Notes: generated by a model not told the origin, from the letters alone. DNA of 64,000 bases from Caulochytrium protostelioides (GCA_003615045.1 ML014182.1:24714-88713), one strand, 5' to 3'; positions 9,327 through 20,633 are shown, counted from the first letter of the stretch. Translations and numbers: made by a program.

Positions 9327-12300
9327 ATGGCGTCCAAGCCTCGCGGTGCGACGCGGTTTCCCGCCGCACCGGAGCCCCTCGCCCAGGCGCTGTATGAAGC
9401 CGTCATCGCGGGGGAAGCGGCCCGCGTGGATCAGATCCTCCGCCACCGCCGCCAAACGCCGCAGCTGGTGAAGCAGTGGCACGTGATTGATGCGAGTCTC
9501 CACTGCCGCGCGACATCGCGGTCGGCGCCATCGGCGTCCTCGTCGGTATCGTCGTCAGTGTCGACAGCGTCGGCGGGAGCGTCGATGGCGGCATCTGCGG
9601 CGACGGCGGCATCTGCGGCGCTGTGGGACCCGCAGGGCTGCACGCTGCTGCATCTCGTCTATCGGCGGCGCCATCGCGACGTGCTGTGGCGCCTGCTCGA
9701 CGAGCCGGACGTCTCGCCCAACGCTGTCGATCGCGAGAACGGATGGAGCCTTCTGCACCATGCGCTCTTTGACGGCGAGCTGCAGATCGCGTTCACCATC
9801 CTTGAGCGGCGCCCCGACACCGATCTGTTTCTGTGCGATCGCGACGGTGACACGCCGCTGGACGTGCTGCGCGCGTCGCTGCGCCGGTCCGAGGACCCTG
9901 TCGGCTTCTGCGTCAGCTGCGTCCCTAATGCTTACAATCCCATGGTATTCCTCGAGCCGCAGCCGCCGCGGCTCGGCGGAGCGCGCGCGGCGGCGTCGCG
10001 GCAACAGGATGCCAATGCCTTCGGCTCGCTCGCCTTCGCGTCAGCGGACGCGTCGCCAGGACGATCCAGCGACTGGGGCCGGAACGTCGGAGGCGACGAC
10101 AGCGACAACGACAACGGCGACGATGGCGATGAATTCGTGACGGTCTTGTTCCCCCACCGCTTCAAGACGACCAAGCGTTTCAGGGCGCGCCGTTTCCGGG
10201 GGACGCGACGGCTCGACCCGGCCGCCACGGCGCTCAGCGACCTGCGGGCGTTCCGGCCACGCCATCCGTGGCACCGTCGAACCGCGTGGCCCGAGACCGG
10301 CGCGACCGACGACGACGGCGCGGCCGCGCCGCACACGCTGCCGCGCTGGCGGCGCTACGACCAGGCCTTCCAGCACTCGGTCTGGACGTGGGGCGATAAC
10401 AGCAACCTCGTGCTGGGCCACGGCTCGCAGAGCCACGCGGCGCCGCTCGCGCCGTTGCGGCTCCACGTAGCGCGTGGCGCGGCACCCGCGGCGTCGCTAC
10501 GCGCCCTGCTGGCCCGCGCGGCGCCGCACGTTAAACCCCACGCGGTCAGCGCCGCCCACTGCCACATGATTGTGCCCACGGCCGATGCGCTGTTTGTCCA
10601 CGGCTTTGGCTCCAACGGCCGCTTGGGCACCGGCGACACGTCCTCGCAGCTGTACCCGTTCGCACTCGCGCCGCGGGCCTCGGCGCCCGACTGGGATCCG
10701 GCCGCCGTCGTCGCGACCGCGGCCGGCCCCGACCACAGCGTCTTCGTCCTCGAGGACGGGTCCGTGTGGACCTGCGGCAGCAACCTTTCGGGGCAGCTCG
10801 GCTACCGCGTCGACGGCGACGTCGGCCACGTCCCCCGGAAAGTACCGCTGCCCTCGTCGATCCGGTGGGTCAGCGCCGCGGCCAACAAGTATCATACCGT
10901 CGTCGCCGCCGACAACGGCGAAGTCTGGTCCTGGGGCGCCGACTACGGCCAGCTCGGCTCCCTCCGAAGCGAGCATGCCACGACGGCCACGACGACCGTT
11001 ACCGCCACGGCGATGCTGGCGGCCGCGGCGGCGACGCATCGCCCGCATCCGGTCCAGTCCATGCCGCGCCGGATGGACAGCATCGACCCCAGGAACGGCG
11101 TGCTCGCGCTCGCGGCGGGACGCACGACGACCGCCGTGCTCGACCGCGGGGGTGCCGTATGGGTGATACACCAGAACCAGCGCATCGTGCTGCATGCGCC
11201 GCATGCTCCCGATTCGGACACCCGCGGCCGCCCCTACGGCAGCGAGGTCCACGAATGCCCGCTGCGCAAGAAGTTCAGCACCAGCGACCCGTACGCACGT
11301 GGCGACAACGTCGACGACCCGGCATGGCGTCACTACAACGCCACCTGGTTCGACACGCTGATGCCCGCATACCAGATGCCGACGGTGAGCATCCAGATAG
11401 GCCCAGACGACATGATGTCGCTGGTGACGGCTGACGGTTCGGTCTATCTGTGGACTCCACCCCAGGTCGCCGTGGCGTCGTCGTCGACTGCAGCGGCTGC
11501 GGCGGCCGGCGGCGGTCGGCGCGGCACGGATGAGGGCAGCGCGCGCGATGGCGTCTTGAGGCGCGTGTGGGCGCCCACGCGGCATCGTGCCACACGCGCC
11601 GCGGTGGGGAAAGGCGGCGTCGTCGTGATCGCCACGGCGCTGGGTGACGTCTACCAAGGCACACCGCGTCGCCACGCGCGGCCGCGACCCTCACTGCAAG
11701 CCTCCGTGCCGACGCCGTTCGCTTGGGACCTCTACCGGTTTGAACGCGTCCGGTATGCGCATCATGCCATCGATGTACTCGCTACCACGTCGGGCGCCTT
11801 CGGCCTGATCCGCCGCGACCCCACTTATTCGCTGTTGCCGTTCCACAAGATCGAGCAAAGCATACCGTTCAGGACGCTATGCAATAAGAGCATCGAGTTG
11901 CCGGAGTCAGCGATGGCGCCTTCGCCACGTTGGCTGGTCGCCAGCGTCACCAACACCAACGCTACGCTCGCCACGAATGCCCCCGTCGGCGTCCCAGCCG
12001 TCGACGGCACCGACAAAGACAACGACAAGGACAGTGACAAGGACAGCGACAAGGACAAGAACAAGAACAAGGACAACGGCAAGGACAACAACAAAGACAA
12101 CGGCAGCGATATGGCAGGCGGAGTTCGCCTTGACCCGACAGCGACGACGCTGTGCCCATTGCATGAGATGGTCACGGTCACACGGCAGCTCGCGAGTGGC
12201 AAGCAGCTCATCGAATCGGTGCCGCTGCGACTGCTGGCGGTGGTCCATCCCGTGTTCAGGCCTCTCGCGGCCGGGCAGCCGCTGCCGCCGCGCGCGCGTT

Positions 12301-14792
12301 TGCCCCGAGGCGTCAGCGTGCGGCGCATGGGTGACACGTGGCACCTGCTGGTCTCACCGGACGCCGACTACTGGGACCTCATGAAGCCCCGGCATCTCCG
12401 TGAGACGCTGTGCGCGGCGCAAGCCGCGAATCACGCGACCGACGTTGTGCTGCTCCTGGCGAACGGCGCGCGACGCTATGCGCACAGCGCGGTGCTCGCG
12501 AGCCAGGCGGAGTTCTTCCGCGCCCGCTTCGACGCGCCGTGGGCGACGGCCTACGACGCTGAAGGCCGCATCGTCTCGGACTGGCCCGACACCGATCCGG
12601 CCGTGGCCGACGTCGCGCTCCGGATTTGGTACGGCGAAATGGATCCCGAGGCCGCGTTTGAGCCGCTGCGGATGGCCTCATCGTTTTCCACCACGCCGCT
12701 CGCGTCGTCCTCGTGGTCATTTAGCGCATCGCTGGCGGCGGCCCTGGCCGCGGCGTCGTCGTCGTCGGCGCCGTCGACATCGTCGCTGTTGTCATCCGAG
12801 GTCGCCGTCTTTCTGCACCGTCTCGGCGCAGTGGTGGATTTCGCCGAAGCCGTCAGCAGCCTGAGTCTGCGGATCGCCGTCGCGCAGGTTATCATTCCCT
12901 TCCTGGGGCTTCCGACGCTCACGCCGATCTTGGACCTCGCTAGCTTCTGTATCGGGAGCAAGTGGTTTCCCGGCGTATGTGACAGACCCGACCCCGTGAG
13001 TCTGCTGCTGCCCTATGTGGCCCGGTTCACGATCGCGCATCTCACAGACTTCATCGAGCAGCAACAGTATGCGGCGGTGGATCCATCGGTGTGGGAGCTC
13101 TTGGAAAACCACCTACGTGTGGGCCAATGCCAGGCATTCATCCGAACGCACAGGCGCGCTAGTCATTATATCGAACAGTACTACCCGCCTCCGGTCATGG
13201 TCCCCTTCGGTCCGACGACATCATCGTCGTCGCTGTCGTCGTCGCCATCGCGAGCATCCTCGCCATCACGACCGCTTCCAGACCTATTGGACACCCTCCA
13301 CCTCAGCGAGACGAGCGATGCAGCAACGCTTACGGCCGACACGACGACGGCCGTGACCGCGGTTACAACCACCCATCGCGACCCGCTTTCTGAGAGTTCC
13401 TCGGCCGCCGACCTCGACTCGGACGCCGCGCCGGCGCCGGCGCCGGCGCCCGCGCTCGTGTCGTCGTCCACACCGACGCCGGCGCCCGCAAGGGTCACGA
13501 AGTCCGAGGACGGCGACTGGGAGTCGGTGCCGCTGGAGCCACTTGTGATACCGCCGATCCCGGGTGAGCATCGCCCGAAGGCGTCGTCGGCCACCGCCGC
13601 TGCTTCGCGATCGACGCTGTCGGCTCGACGGCAGAAGACTGAGAGCATCACCGCTTCCGCTGCTGCTGCTGCCGCACCGGCCGCGGCCTCGTCCGTCGTG
13701 ACCTCGCCGTGGGCGGTGGTCCAGCCGGTCGCGCCGTCGCCCACGTCGCCCGCCGTGACCGCGTCGGTTCCTCGCCCTCCGCCCGACAGCGCTCGCGGCA
13801 GAGCACCAGCACCCGGTGTCATCATCGCCGCGCCGCCACTACGCCGCTCATCGGCATCGACATCGGCGACATCGACATCGGCGGCGCTTGTGGCTGGCCC
13901 GGGCGCTGACGCGGCGCTCACGCCGCGGCCGTCGCCGTCCCTGGTCGCGCCGCTCCCTGTGTTCACGATCATGCCCACGGCCACCTTTGCTTCGCAGAAG
14001 GAGCGCAAGCGCGCGCAGCGATTGCAGCAGCAGCAGCAGCGCAAGCAGAGCACCGCGGCGTCGTCGCCGGCGTCCGTGACGCCGCCGCCCGCGGCGTGGG
14101 GGGCGGTCCCACGAGCATCAGCCGCTGCGCTCATCCTGCCGGGATCGGCGGCGGTGGGTCCGTCGGCCTCACGCCTGTCGGCGCCGACCCCCCCGACCAC
14201 GAGCACCCCTCTGCATCCATCCGCGGCGGCCGCCATGTGGTCTCGCGGCCGTCGCGCAATCGTGGCGACCGAGGCGGGCCCGGCGAGCAGCGCTGGCAGC
14301 GTGACAGGTGGCAGCGGCGGCGAGCCTTCGGCATCGGCCACGGCGTCGGGTGCCACGCCCGCCACGGCCACGGCCACGGCCACGGCGTCGACCCCGGCGT
14401 CGGCGTCGCTTCCGGCGCCGGTGACGCGCTCGTTCCACCACCGCACGCCGCGGAATCGCCATGCGCCGGCGGCCGTGTCGGTGGCGCCGTCGCCGTCGCC
14501 ATCGCCGGGCGCCGTGGCCGGGTCGCCATCGCCGTCGGCGTCGACATCGATACCGACGCCGACGCTGACGCCGGTCCTGAAGCGGGCGCCGATGTCGCTG
14601 TTGGCGATCCAGGCAGAAGAGCAGGCGCGGACGCAGCGGCAGCAGGCGGAGGAGAGCGGGGATGGGCGGTCGCGGACGCTGGCGCAGATCCAGATCGAAG
14701 AAAGCGCGCGCACGGCGCTGCTCGTGTTCTACCGCGCCACGCAGGACGATCCGGACGCGGGCGAGTGGTGGACCATCAGCTCCGCGTCCTAG
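9327..14792 (+). CDS. Ankyrin-RCC1-BTB protein, IBtk/Btb3-like putative Cullin-3 adaptor
   Basis: The 1,821-residue protein has the domain order of animal IBtk and fission yeast Btb3. Ankyrin repeats come first (about residues 105-195, including GCTLLHLVYRRRHRDVLWRL and GWSLLHHALFDGELQIAF). RCC1 repeats follow (about 350-570, with VWTWGDNSNLVLGHG, GFGSNGRLGTGD and VWSWGADYGQLGS) plus further degenerate blades to about 860. A BTB domain starts near 1035 (ATDVVLLLANGARRYAHSAV). Such proteins recruit substrates to Cullin-3 ubiquitin ligases. The rest is low complexity: a Lys/Asp/Asn repeat (about 895-930), a long Ser/Thr/Pro/Ala region (about 1290-1750), then a compact C-terminus (SLLAIQAEEQARTQRQQAEE onward) resembling the end of fungal homologues. 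The start at 9327 has a perfect Kozak context. Upstream codons to 9246 look non-coding. The adaptor role is inferred from architecture. Confidence 0.85.
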   Translation: MASKPRGATRFPAAPEPLAQALYEAVIAGEAARVDQILRHRRQTPQLVKQWHVIDASLHCRATSRSAPSASSSVSSSVSTASAGASMAASAATAASAALWDPQGCTLLHLVYRRRHRDVLWRLLDEPDVSPNAVDRENGWSLLHHALFDGELQIAFTILERRPDTDLFLCDRDGDTPLDVLRASLRRSEDPVGFCVSCVPNAYNPMVFLEPQPPRLGGARAAASRQQDANAFGSLAFASADASPGRSSDWGRNVGGDDSDNDNGDDGDEFVTVLFPHRFKTTKRFRARRFRGTRRLDPAATALSDLRAFRPRHPWHRRTAWPETGATDDDGAAAPHTLPRWRRYDQAFQHSVWTWGDNSNLVLGHGSQSHAAPLAPLRLHVARGAAPAASLRALLARAAPHVKPHAVSAAHCHMIVPTADALFVHGFGSNGRLGTGDTSSQLYPFALAPRASAPDWDPAAVVATAAGPDHSVFVLEDGSVWTCGSNLSGQLGYRVDGDVGHVPRKVPLPSSIRWVSAAANKYHTVVAADNGEVWSWGADYGQLGSLRSEHATTATTTVTATAMLAAAAATHRPHPVQSMPRRMDSIDPRNGVLALAAGRTTTAVLDRGGAVWVIHQNQRIVLHAPHAPDSDTRGRPYGSEVHECPLRKKFSTSDPYARGDNVDDPAWRHYNATWFDTLMPAYQMPTVSIQIGPDDMMSLVTADGSVYLWTPPQVAVASSSTAAAAAAGGGRRGTDEGSARDGVLRRVWAPTRHRATRAAVGKGGVVVIATALGDVYQGTPRRHARPRPSLQASVPTPFAWDLYRFERVRYAHHAIDVLATTSGAFGLIRRDPTYSLLPFHKIEQSIPFRTLCNKSIELPESAMAPSPRWLVASVTNTNATLATNAPVGVPAVDGTDKDNDKDSDKDSDKDKNKNKDNGKDNNKDNGSDMAGGVRLDPTATTLCPLHEMVTVTRQLASGKQLIESVPLRLLAVVHPVFRPLAAGQPLPPRARLPRGVSVRRMGDTWHLLVSPDADYWDLMKPRHLRETLCAAQAANHATDVVLLLANGARRYAHSAVLASQAEFFRARFDAPWATAYDAEGRIVSDWPDTDPAVADVALRIWYGEMDPEAAFEPLRMASSFSTTPLASSSWSFSASLAAALAAASSSSAPSTSSLLSSEVAVFLHRLGAVVDFAEAVSSLSLRIAVAQVIIPFLGLPTLTPILDLASFCIGSKWFPGVCDRPDPVSLLLPYVARFTIAHLTDFIEQQQYAAVDPSVWELLENHLRVGQCQAFIRTHRRASHYIEQYYPPPVMVPFGPTTSSSSLSSSPSRASSPSRPLPDLLDTLHLSETSDAATLTADTTTAVTAVTTTHRDPLSESSSAADLDSDAAPAPAPAPALVSSSTPTPAPARVTKSEDGDWESVPLEPLVIPPIPGEHRPKASSATAAASRSTLSARRQKTESITASAAAAAAPAAASSVVTSPWAVVQPVAPSPTSPAVTASVPRPPPDSARGRAPAPGVIIAAPPLRRSSASTSATSTSAALVAGPGADAALTPRPSPSLVAPLPVFTIMPTATFASQKERKRAQRLQQQQQRKQSTAASSPASVTPPPAAWGAVPRASAAALILPGSAAVGPSASRLSAPTPPTTSTPLHPSAAAAMWSRGRRAIVATEAGPASSAGSVTGGSGGEPSASATASGATPATATATATASTPASASLPAPVTRSFHHRTPRNRHAPAAVSVAPSPSPSPGAVAGSPSPSASTSIPTPTLTPVLKRAPMSLLAIQAEEQARTQRQQAEESGDGRSRTLAQIQIEESARTALLVFYRATQDDPDAGEWWTISSAS
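12010..12114 (+). repeat. In-frame Lys/Asp/Asn-coding microsatellite
   Basis: This A-rich tandem hexamer array (GACAAG, GACAAC, AACAAG, GACAGT units) encodes about 35 residues that are almost all Asp, Lys, Asn or Ser, inside the RCC1-BTB gene between the RCC1 and BTB parts. It stands out as an AT-richer island in GC-rich coding DNA and is likely to vary in length between strains. Confidence 0.85.
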
Positions 14793-16029
14793 TGGCTCTG
14801 TCGCCGGCGAGAGCCTGTCGAGAGGGCCATGCCGACGCCGCCGGCATTGTCCCATCTAACTTGATCTAACTTGATATGTCCTCGTCGCACATATGTCCAT
14901 CGCGTCTCATCGGTCGATGCCCATCTTCTCTTGGTAACTCCAATTAAAAAAGCCCGGACGGCGCTCGCTTGATTCATCTCCTGGCGAGGGGCCTCGTCGC
15001 GTTGTGAGGCCGATCCCATCGCCGCATCGTCGTCGGCGGGTAGCGGCATGTCCCCGCACGGGGATGAGCGCGTGCCGGTTTGTCCATGTCCCGCGGCCGC
15101 CGGGTCTTGTGGCTACGCCCCAAGATCGGTTGGTTCCGGCGTGTCATATGTCACGATCGTCAACAGAACGATCCCATATCGAGCCTTTGCCCGAGGCGGG
15201 CGAACCCACGACAGCCTTCAGAGACCACCGCGTCCGCCGCCCGTGGACCCCGCCAAACGCTGCCGCCCTCGCCCGAACGCGCAGCCCCCCGTGCGCGCTC
15301 TGCATGCGTGCCGCCGAGCCTTTCTGTCGCCGCGGCGGCCGAGGCACGATCGCGCCGGAGGCGGTGGCGCTGTCGTGTGCCGACGCCGGCGCACCCCGGG
15401 CCGAATGAACGAAGGCGAGCGAGCGAGCACCAAGGCCGTCCAAAGCGACGTCGCCGCCGTCGTCAAGGCGCCGTCGTCATGGCTGCTGCTGCTGGTCTCT
15501 CGCCGGTGAGACCCTGCGCCGCCCGTTGTCTCGGCCCCGTGCCGTCCCGCGCGTATCACACGCCCGGCGGAGGGCGGAGGAGGAGGGAGGAGGGCCCGAT
15601 AAGGCGCAGCGCCCGCCTTCCCCTTGAGACCAAGCGATGCGGCCGGCGCCTTCGCAACGACGCCGCATTGCTTCAGAATTGCCGATGGCCATCGACGATG
15701 GGAGGGATCGGTCGGTACCGCGGCCGGCGCCATCAAGCCGCCCCTCGGTCGTCCGCTGAGCGCTGCTTGGATGGCCCGGCGCATGCCTCCCGCCCGTCCG
15801 GGGGACGCTAGCGGCGGCGGCGCGGGCGGCGGCGGCCGCATCGGCGGCGCGGGTCCTTTTTCGTCAGGACGGCGCCGTTTCAGGCCGTCGTCATCCGCAT
15901 TGAAGCCAACGGCAGGCGGCCCCCCCGGCGGCGGCGGGCGGCCGCCGTGGATCGTGCGACGGCCGCTTGCCTGGCCGACCAGGACGGCGCCAGCATGGGC
16001 GCCTCGAGCCAAGGGGCCCAGAGCGCCGT

Positions 16030-16041
16030 GGCGGCGGCGAG

Positions 16042-16077
<36 letters not shown>

Positions 16078-16080
16078 CGC
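16030..16080. repeat. Trinucleotide (GGC)n tract
   Basis: A near-perfect run of GGC/GCG triplets lies in non-coding DNA, about 1.4 kb upstream of the Sfp1-like gene. It could form hairpins or G-rich structures. I infer no function. Confidence 0.85.
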
Positions 16081-16271
16081 AGCGATCGAGCGTGCTGTTC
16101 CTGCTTATTTTTCTCACTTTTTTTTCCTTAATTTTCTGCATTTTTCTTTCATGCGGTTGCCACCGCGGGCGCCGCGTCGCGGTGGCGGGAGGCTTGCCGA
16201 CTAGCAGAGAGCATGCAGCAGGTCGGAGGGAGAAGACCCTGCCACAGGGCACGGCCGTGGAGTACCGACGC

Positions 16272-16302
16272 CGTCGCGGTCGCGGTCGCGGTCGCGGTCG
16301 CC
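16272..16302. repeat. Hexanucleotide repeat (GGTCGC)n
   Basis: Four to five copies of a six-base unit lie in intergenic DNA. It is another example of the period-six microsatellites seen across the window. Confidence 0.8.
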
Positions 16303-17441
16303 GCCGCCAGCCAAGCTTCCGCCGACTGACGCGACCGCAGCCAGACGAGCGGCGACGAGTTCAGCGCGAGCGCTCTGTGCGACATCAAACCACCCGAGGC
16401 TCGACCGGGCGAGGCCGGCTCGGCCGCACGCAGGGGTCGGCGTCCCTTCGCCGTCCCTTCGCCGTTGTCTCGCTGGGCTGGCCCAAGCTTCGGCCTCGGC
16501 CGGGGCGCCGACGGCCCGCTCAGCCCGCGTTGTCTGACGGAGCGGCGGTCGCCCCAAGAGGCGGGACGGCGCAGTGGAGGCGAGGCGAGACGCCAGCTTT
16601 TGCCCCATGGAACCAGGGGTTCTGCCCACGGCCCAGGCGGCGGCGTCGTCATTAAGTCAGCATAAGGGCACGCGATGCCGATGAGAAGAAGAGAGCACGC
16701 AGGTCCCGCTGGCGTATCGGCGCATCGCGGCGCATCTTGGGAGACGACGCGCTGGGTCATGCGTAGCGACGCGTCCTTCATGACCACGACTTGCGGTGGC
16801 GATTTCACCGAGCCTCTCAACCACGACCCTCCTTTGTTTCTATTGATCCCCGCCTTGCCCCGCGTATGCTGCCCGACCGAGTACCCAACGACATCTCTGC
16901 TGCGCTCGACGGGCCGCCATCCAAGTCCACCGCTGTCACGCGGCCGCCGACCCGCTGCGATCCAGCACAACACACGCTTGCGCAACGAATCTCACTCAGC
17001 GCCGGTGGTCCGTGTTTGCGCTGCGGATCACGCAACGCTTGCTGGTGTGTGGGCGCCGCGGCCGCCTGCGACGGCGTCGGCGACGATAACGACAACGGCC
17101 ACGGCAACGGCGTCGACCGCGGGCTCGGGGCACCCGGTCGGGGGGGACCGCCGCGCCGCCACGGGGCCCTGACACGACCGGCCTTGCGGCGGACGATCCA
17201 AGCACCTCCCATTACCGCGGTCGGGGTTTTCTCGAGTCCCGCGCTCACGTCCACGATCTTCTGCCGTGCATTGCCGACCCGCTTTTTTATACCGAATCTG
17301 GCCGCCTTCCTACCGCTGTCTTGATCGCGATCCTAACCCGACGCCGATTGATAAGCGCACGTGTCAGCTATCCCGCTAACGCCTCGCTGACTCGTCCTTT
17401 CCGTCGTCAACTGTGCTCGATCCGCTGGACCGACACCCGCC

Positions 17442-20400
17442 ATGGCGACTGCCGATGCCGCGGCCATCCTGGCATCGCCCCCGCATACCGCTTCGTCGTC
17501 GGGCACCAGCGCCAAACCCACGCCGGTCCGTGCCGTGCCGGATTACGCCCACGCGTCGCCCCGATCTGCCGGATCGCCTGCGCAAGCGTCGCACGCGCCA
17601 CATCCCGAGTCGACGGGTGCCATGGACGCCGCTGATCTGCTGCTGCTGCCCGCCCACGGCCGCGCGGGCCTCCAGCCTCCCGCGGACCCAATACCCTCCG
17701 CTGGCGACGCCTCGCGCATGGCGACGCCGTCGGCCGCCATCGCGACCGCGGCACCCGGCCACAGCCACGGCACCGAGCGCCGCCTCTTTGCGCCGGCGTC
17801 CTACAAGAAAGCCCGCAAGATCTGGGAGGAGACATGCCGGTCGCTCAACGCCAACGGCATCAGCACCAGCCTCACGGCGGGCGGCGGCGGCGGCGGCGGC
17901 GACGCTCACGCGCTGATGATGAACGGGAACGGTAGCTACGGCTCGTCGGCCGGCGCGCTGGCGGCCTCGCTGGGCCCGTCGCTCAGCGGCTCCCTCGGCC
18001 GCTCGCTCACCCGCAACTCGTTCCTGGAGCTGAGCTGGATGGCCCGCTCGCCGCACGCCTTCTTCGGGCTCCCTGCCGGCCTCGGCGCCAGCGCCGGCCT
18101 CGGCCCGGCCGACTCGGCTGCCGGGCACGACGCCGCCGCCGCCGGAAACTCGCTTGCCGCCGGCCGCAGCGACCCGGCCAGCTTCGTCCGTCTCGAGGAC
18201 CGGTACTGCCGCGACTTTGCATGCTGCGGGATCCAGCTGGAGAACCTTCACGAGCTCCTGCACCACATCGAAGAGCACCACGTGCCCGATACGGACTTGT
18301 CCGACGAGGACGACGAGGACGAGGAGGACGAGCGGCATGCTGGCGGCGCGGGTCCTACCGTCGTCGGCGGTAGTCGTGGTGGTGGTGGCGGCGGCGGCCA
18401 CCTCGGTCTCCCTGGCGTCCCGACGACCGGCGTTGCGGGGGGTGTTCCGTCAGGCGGCGCCCGGCCGCCGCGGTACCGCCACCACACGGCCCCGAAAGCC
18501 TGCCACGGCGGCAGCCAGACCCACCGCCGCCACCGCGGCCACGATGGCGACCTCAGCGACCACGACGACGTCCTGCCTTTTGAATTCGATACCCTGGACG
18601 TCGAGGACCGCATGACGGGCCTGGCCCTTCACGACCACGCGGGGCACCGCGGCGCCGGTCTCGGCGGCGTGAACGGCGCGGGCAGCACGGGCTCGGGCAC
18701 GAGCACGGGCACCGGGCCGCCGGGATCTGCGGGGCTGCCCTACGCGATGAGCGGCGGCGGGAGCAGCAGCGGCGGCAGTGGCAGCGGCGCCTCGACGCGC
18801 CGCCGCGCCCGCCGCCGCGGCGCCACCCAGACCGACTCGGCCCACGGCGTCATCGACATGACCCCCTGGGCGCCACGTCACCACAGCGCCATCTCCGGTC
18901 TGGTCGCGCCCGACCCGCTGCCCTTCACCTTTTCGGACGCCATGCACATGGCGCCCGCGCAGCTGTCTCACGCCCATGGCGGCGGCGGCACGGAGAGCGC
19001 CGCCAACAGCCATCTCATGTACTCGCTTGCTCACGGCGGCGGCGGCGGCGGCGGCGGGTTCACAACCGCGCACCCGAATGCCCCCGCGCCGCTCGTGCCG
19101 CCGCCCCTGCGCCGCGCCCAGTCGGCCTTCCAGGTTACACGCGCCCCCGCTGCATCCCAGATGCCCGCTGAGCTCGCCGGGTACGATGCCGACGCGCTCA
19201 GCTCCCTCGCCGCCCTCGGCTACCCGGGGCTCGCCGGCTACATGGTGCCGAACCCGGTCAGCCACGTCGGCGGGACCGACCTCGCGGGCATGGGCCTGGG
19301 CGGCCTCGTGGGCGCCGGCCCCGCCGGCGCCGCGGGCTTCGTGCCCGGCGCCCCGGGTATCTCGGGCATCGCCCGCCAGCGCCAGGCTTCCTTGCCGGGC
19401 AGCGTCGTCCTGCCCACAAGCGCGCCCACGGCCGCCGAGGCTTCCGCTGCTTCAACGGCGTCGAGCGTGGCGTCGGCGGCACCCACGGCGTCGGCGGCAT
19501 CGATGGCCAACGCGGCTCCACGACCGGCTTCCCGGCCGCGGGCGCCGCGCCCCGCGGCGCCGGCGTCAACGGCGACGCCCGCGATGCCCAGCGCGCCCGC
19601 TAGTACGACGCCCGCGGCGCCCGGCGGCACGCTGTTGAGCTACCTGTCGCCGGCGATCATCGCGCTGCGTCCGTATCACTGCATCTACCCGCGCTGCGAC
19701 AAAGACTACAAAAACGGCACCGGGCTCAAGCAGCACCTGCTGCACGTGCACGGCGAGTCGCCCGCGACGGTGATGCGGTCGCTGTCGATCTGCGAGGCGG
19801 CGATCGCTGTCGGCGCCGTCACGGCCTCGGCCGTCCTCAGCGCGCCGGACGACGGCGACGTGGATGAGGCAGCCGAGGCGGAGGCCGCAGCGGCCGCGGC
19901 AGCGGCGCCCGTCGCGGATACAGATGCCGAGATGGACGCGGACGACGCGGACGATGACGATGAGACGGTCGACGAGTCGGCCGATGCGCCGCCCGCCGCG
20001 GACGGCGCGGCGGTGCTCGCCGCGGCGCCGTTGCACGATGTGGCTCTCGTGGGCCACACGGACGCGGTGGTGGCGCTCGCTGCGCTGCAGCTCGCGGCCA
20101 ACACGATCGCGACGCCTGCGCTGCCCTCGCCCGCCGACCCCGCGCCCAAGCCGACGTTCGCGTGCATGCTGCCCCGCTGCACCCAGCGCTATCGCTCCGT
20201 CAGCGGGCTCAAGGCGCACCTCGAGAATCAGCACCGGGCGCGGCTCCGTGCCCAAGCGGTGGCGCAGCAGCGCGCGTCGGCCGCCGCCGCCGCGGCGCTC
20301 CGGCCCTTCGCGCCATCGCCGATCGATCCGGTATCGGGAAGCCACGACGCGACGTCGCCGCCGCCATCGTCGACCGTCGCCGCCGCCGCTGGAGGATCGC

Positions 20401-20633
20401 CGGGAGCGGCGGCGCCGTCGATCACCGTTTCGGCGGAGAGCCCGCGCGCGGCGCCGCTGCCCTCGGCACCGTCGGCCGCGCTCGCCGCGCAAGCGACGCC
20501 GACGGGCGGCTCGCTGGGCGTCGTGGCCGGCAAGCACCAGGCGTCGTCGCCGCTGCCGGCCCACTTCCTCAACCCGCGGGCCAAAGCAGCCACAGGCGCG
20601 AGCACCGAGAGCGGCAAGCGCCGCAAATGGTGA
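17442..20633 (+). CDS. Sfp1/JAZF1-like C2H2 zinc finger transcription factor
   Basis: The product is a 1,063-residue, largely low-complexity protein with three C2H2-like fingers placed as in fungal Sfp1. The first, near residue 254, is an atypical finger with adjacent cysteines (FACCGIQLENLHELLHHIEE), typical of the Sfp1 family, followed by an acidic run. The second, near 745, reads PYHCIYPRCDKDYKNGTGLK then two His. The third, near 906, reads FACMLPRCTQRYRSVSGLKA then two His. In yeast Sfp1 links TOR and nutrient signals to transcription of ribosomal protein and ribosome-assembly genes; the same role here is inferred. An N-terminal basic motif, LFAPASYKKARKIWEE, near residue 110 may also be conserved. 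The rest is Gly-, Ala-, Ser- and His-rich. The ATG at 17442 sits in a gccATGG context. Human JAZF1 is a relative. Confidence 0.8.
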   Translation: MATADAAAILASPPHTASSSGTSAKPTPVRAVPDYAHASPRSAGSPAQASHAPHPESTGAMDAADLLLLPAHGRAGLQPPADPIPSAGDASRMATPSAAIATAAPGHSHGTERRLFAPASYKKARKIWEETCRSLNANGISTSLTAGGGGGGGDAHALMMNGNGSYGSSAGALAASLGPSLSGSLGRSLTRNSFLELSWMARSPHAFFGLPAGLGASAGLGPADSAAGHDAAAAGNSLAAGRSDPASFVRLEDRYCRDFACCGIQLENLHELLHHIEEHHVPDTDLSDEDDEDEEDERHAGGAGPTVVGGSRGGGGGGGHLGLPGVPTTGVAGGVPSGGARPPRYRHHTAPKACHGGSQTHRRHRGHDGDLSDHDDVLPFEFDTLDVEDRMTGLALHDHAGHRGAGLGGVNGAGSTGSGTSTGTGPPGSAGLPYAMSGGGSSSGGSGSGASTRRRARRRGATQTDSAHGVIDMTPWAPRHHSAISGLVAPDPLPFTFSDAMHMAPAQLSHAHGGGGTESAANSHLMYSLAHGGGGGGGGFTTAHPNAPAPLVPPPLRRAQSAFQVTRAPAASQMPAELAGYDADALSSLAALGYPGLAGYMVPNPVSHVGGTDLAGMGLGGLVGAGPAGAAGFVPGAPGISGIARQRQASLPGSVVLPTSAPTAAEASAASTASSVASAAPTASAASMANAAPRPASRPRAPRPAAPASTATPAMPSAPASTTPAAPGGTLLSYLSPAIIALRPYHCIYPRCDKDYKNGTGLKQHLLHVHGESPATVMRSLSICEAAIAVGAVTASAVLSAPDDGDVDEAAEAEAAAAAAAAPVADTDAEMDADDADDDDETVDESADAPPAADGAAVLAAAPLHDVALVGHTDAVVALAALQLAANTIATPALPSPADPAPKPTFACMLPRCTQRYRSVSGLKAHLENQHRARLRAQAVAQQRASAAAAAALRPFAPSPIDPVSGSHDATSPPPSSTVAAAAGGSPGAAAPSITVSAESPRAAPLPSAPSAALAAQATPTGGSLGVVAGKHQASSPLPAHFLNPRAKAATGASTESGKRRKW

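Larger units (their letters stand above)
14793..17441. other. Long intergenic region before the Sfp1-like gene
   Basis: These 2.65 kb lie between two co-directional genes. They contain a poly-GGC tract near 16030-16080, a T-rich patch near 16108-16150, a GGTCGC hexamer array near 16272-16302 and short pyrimidine-rich runs close to the next gene. Long frames on both strands are Arg/Pro/Gly-rich and carry no family motif. No RNA gene was recognised. Confidence 0.5.
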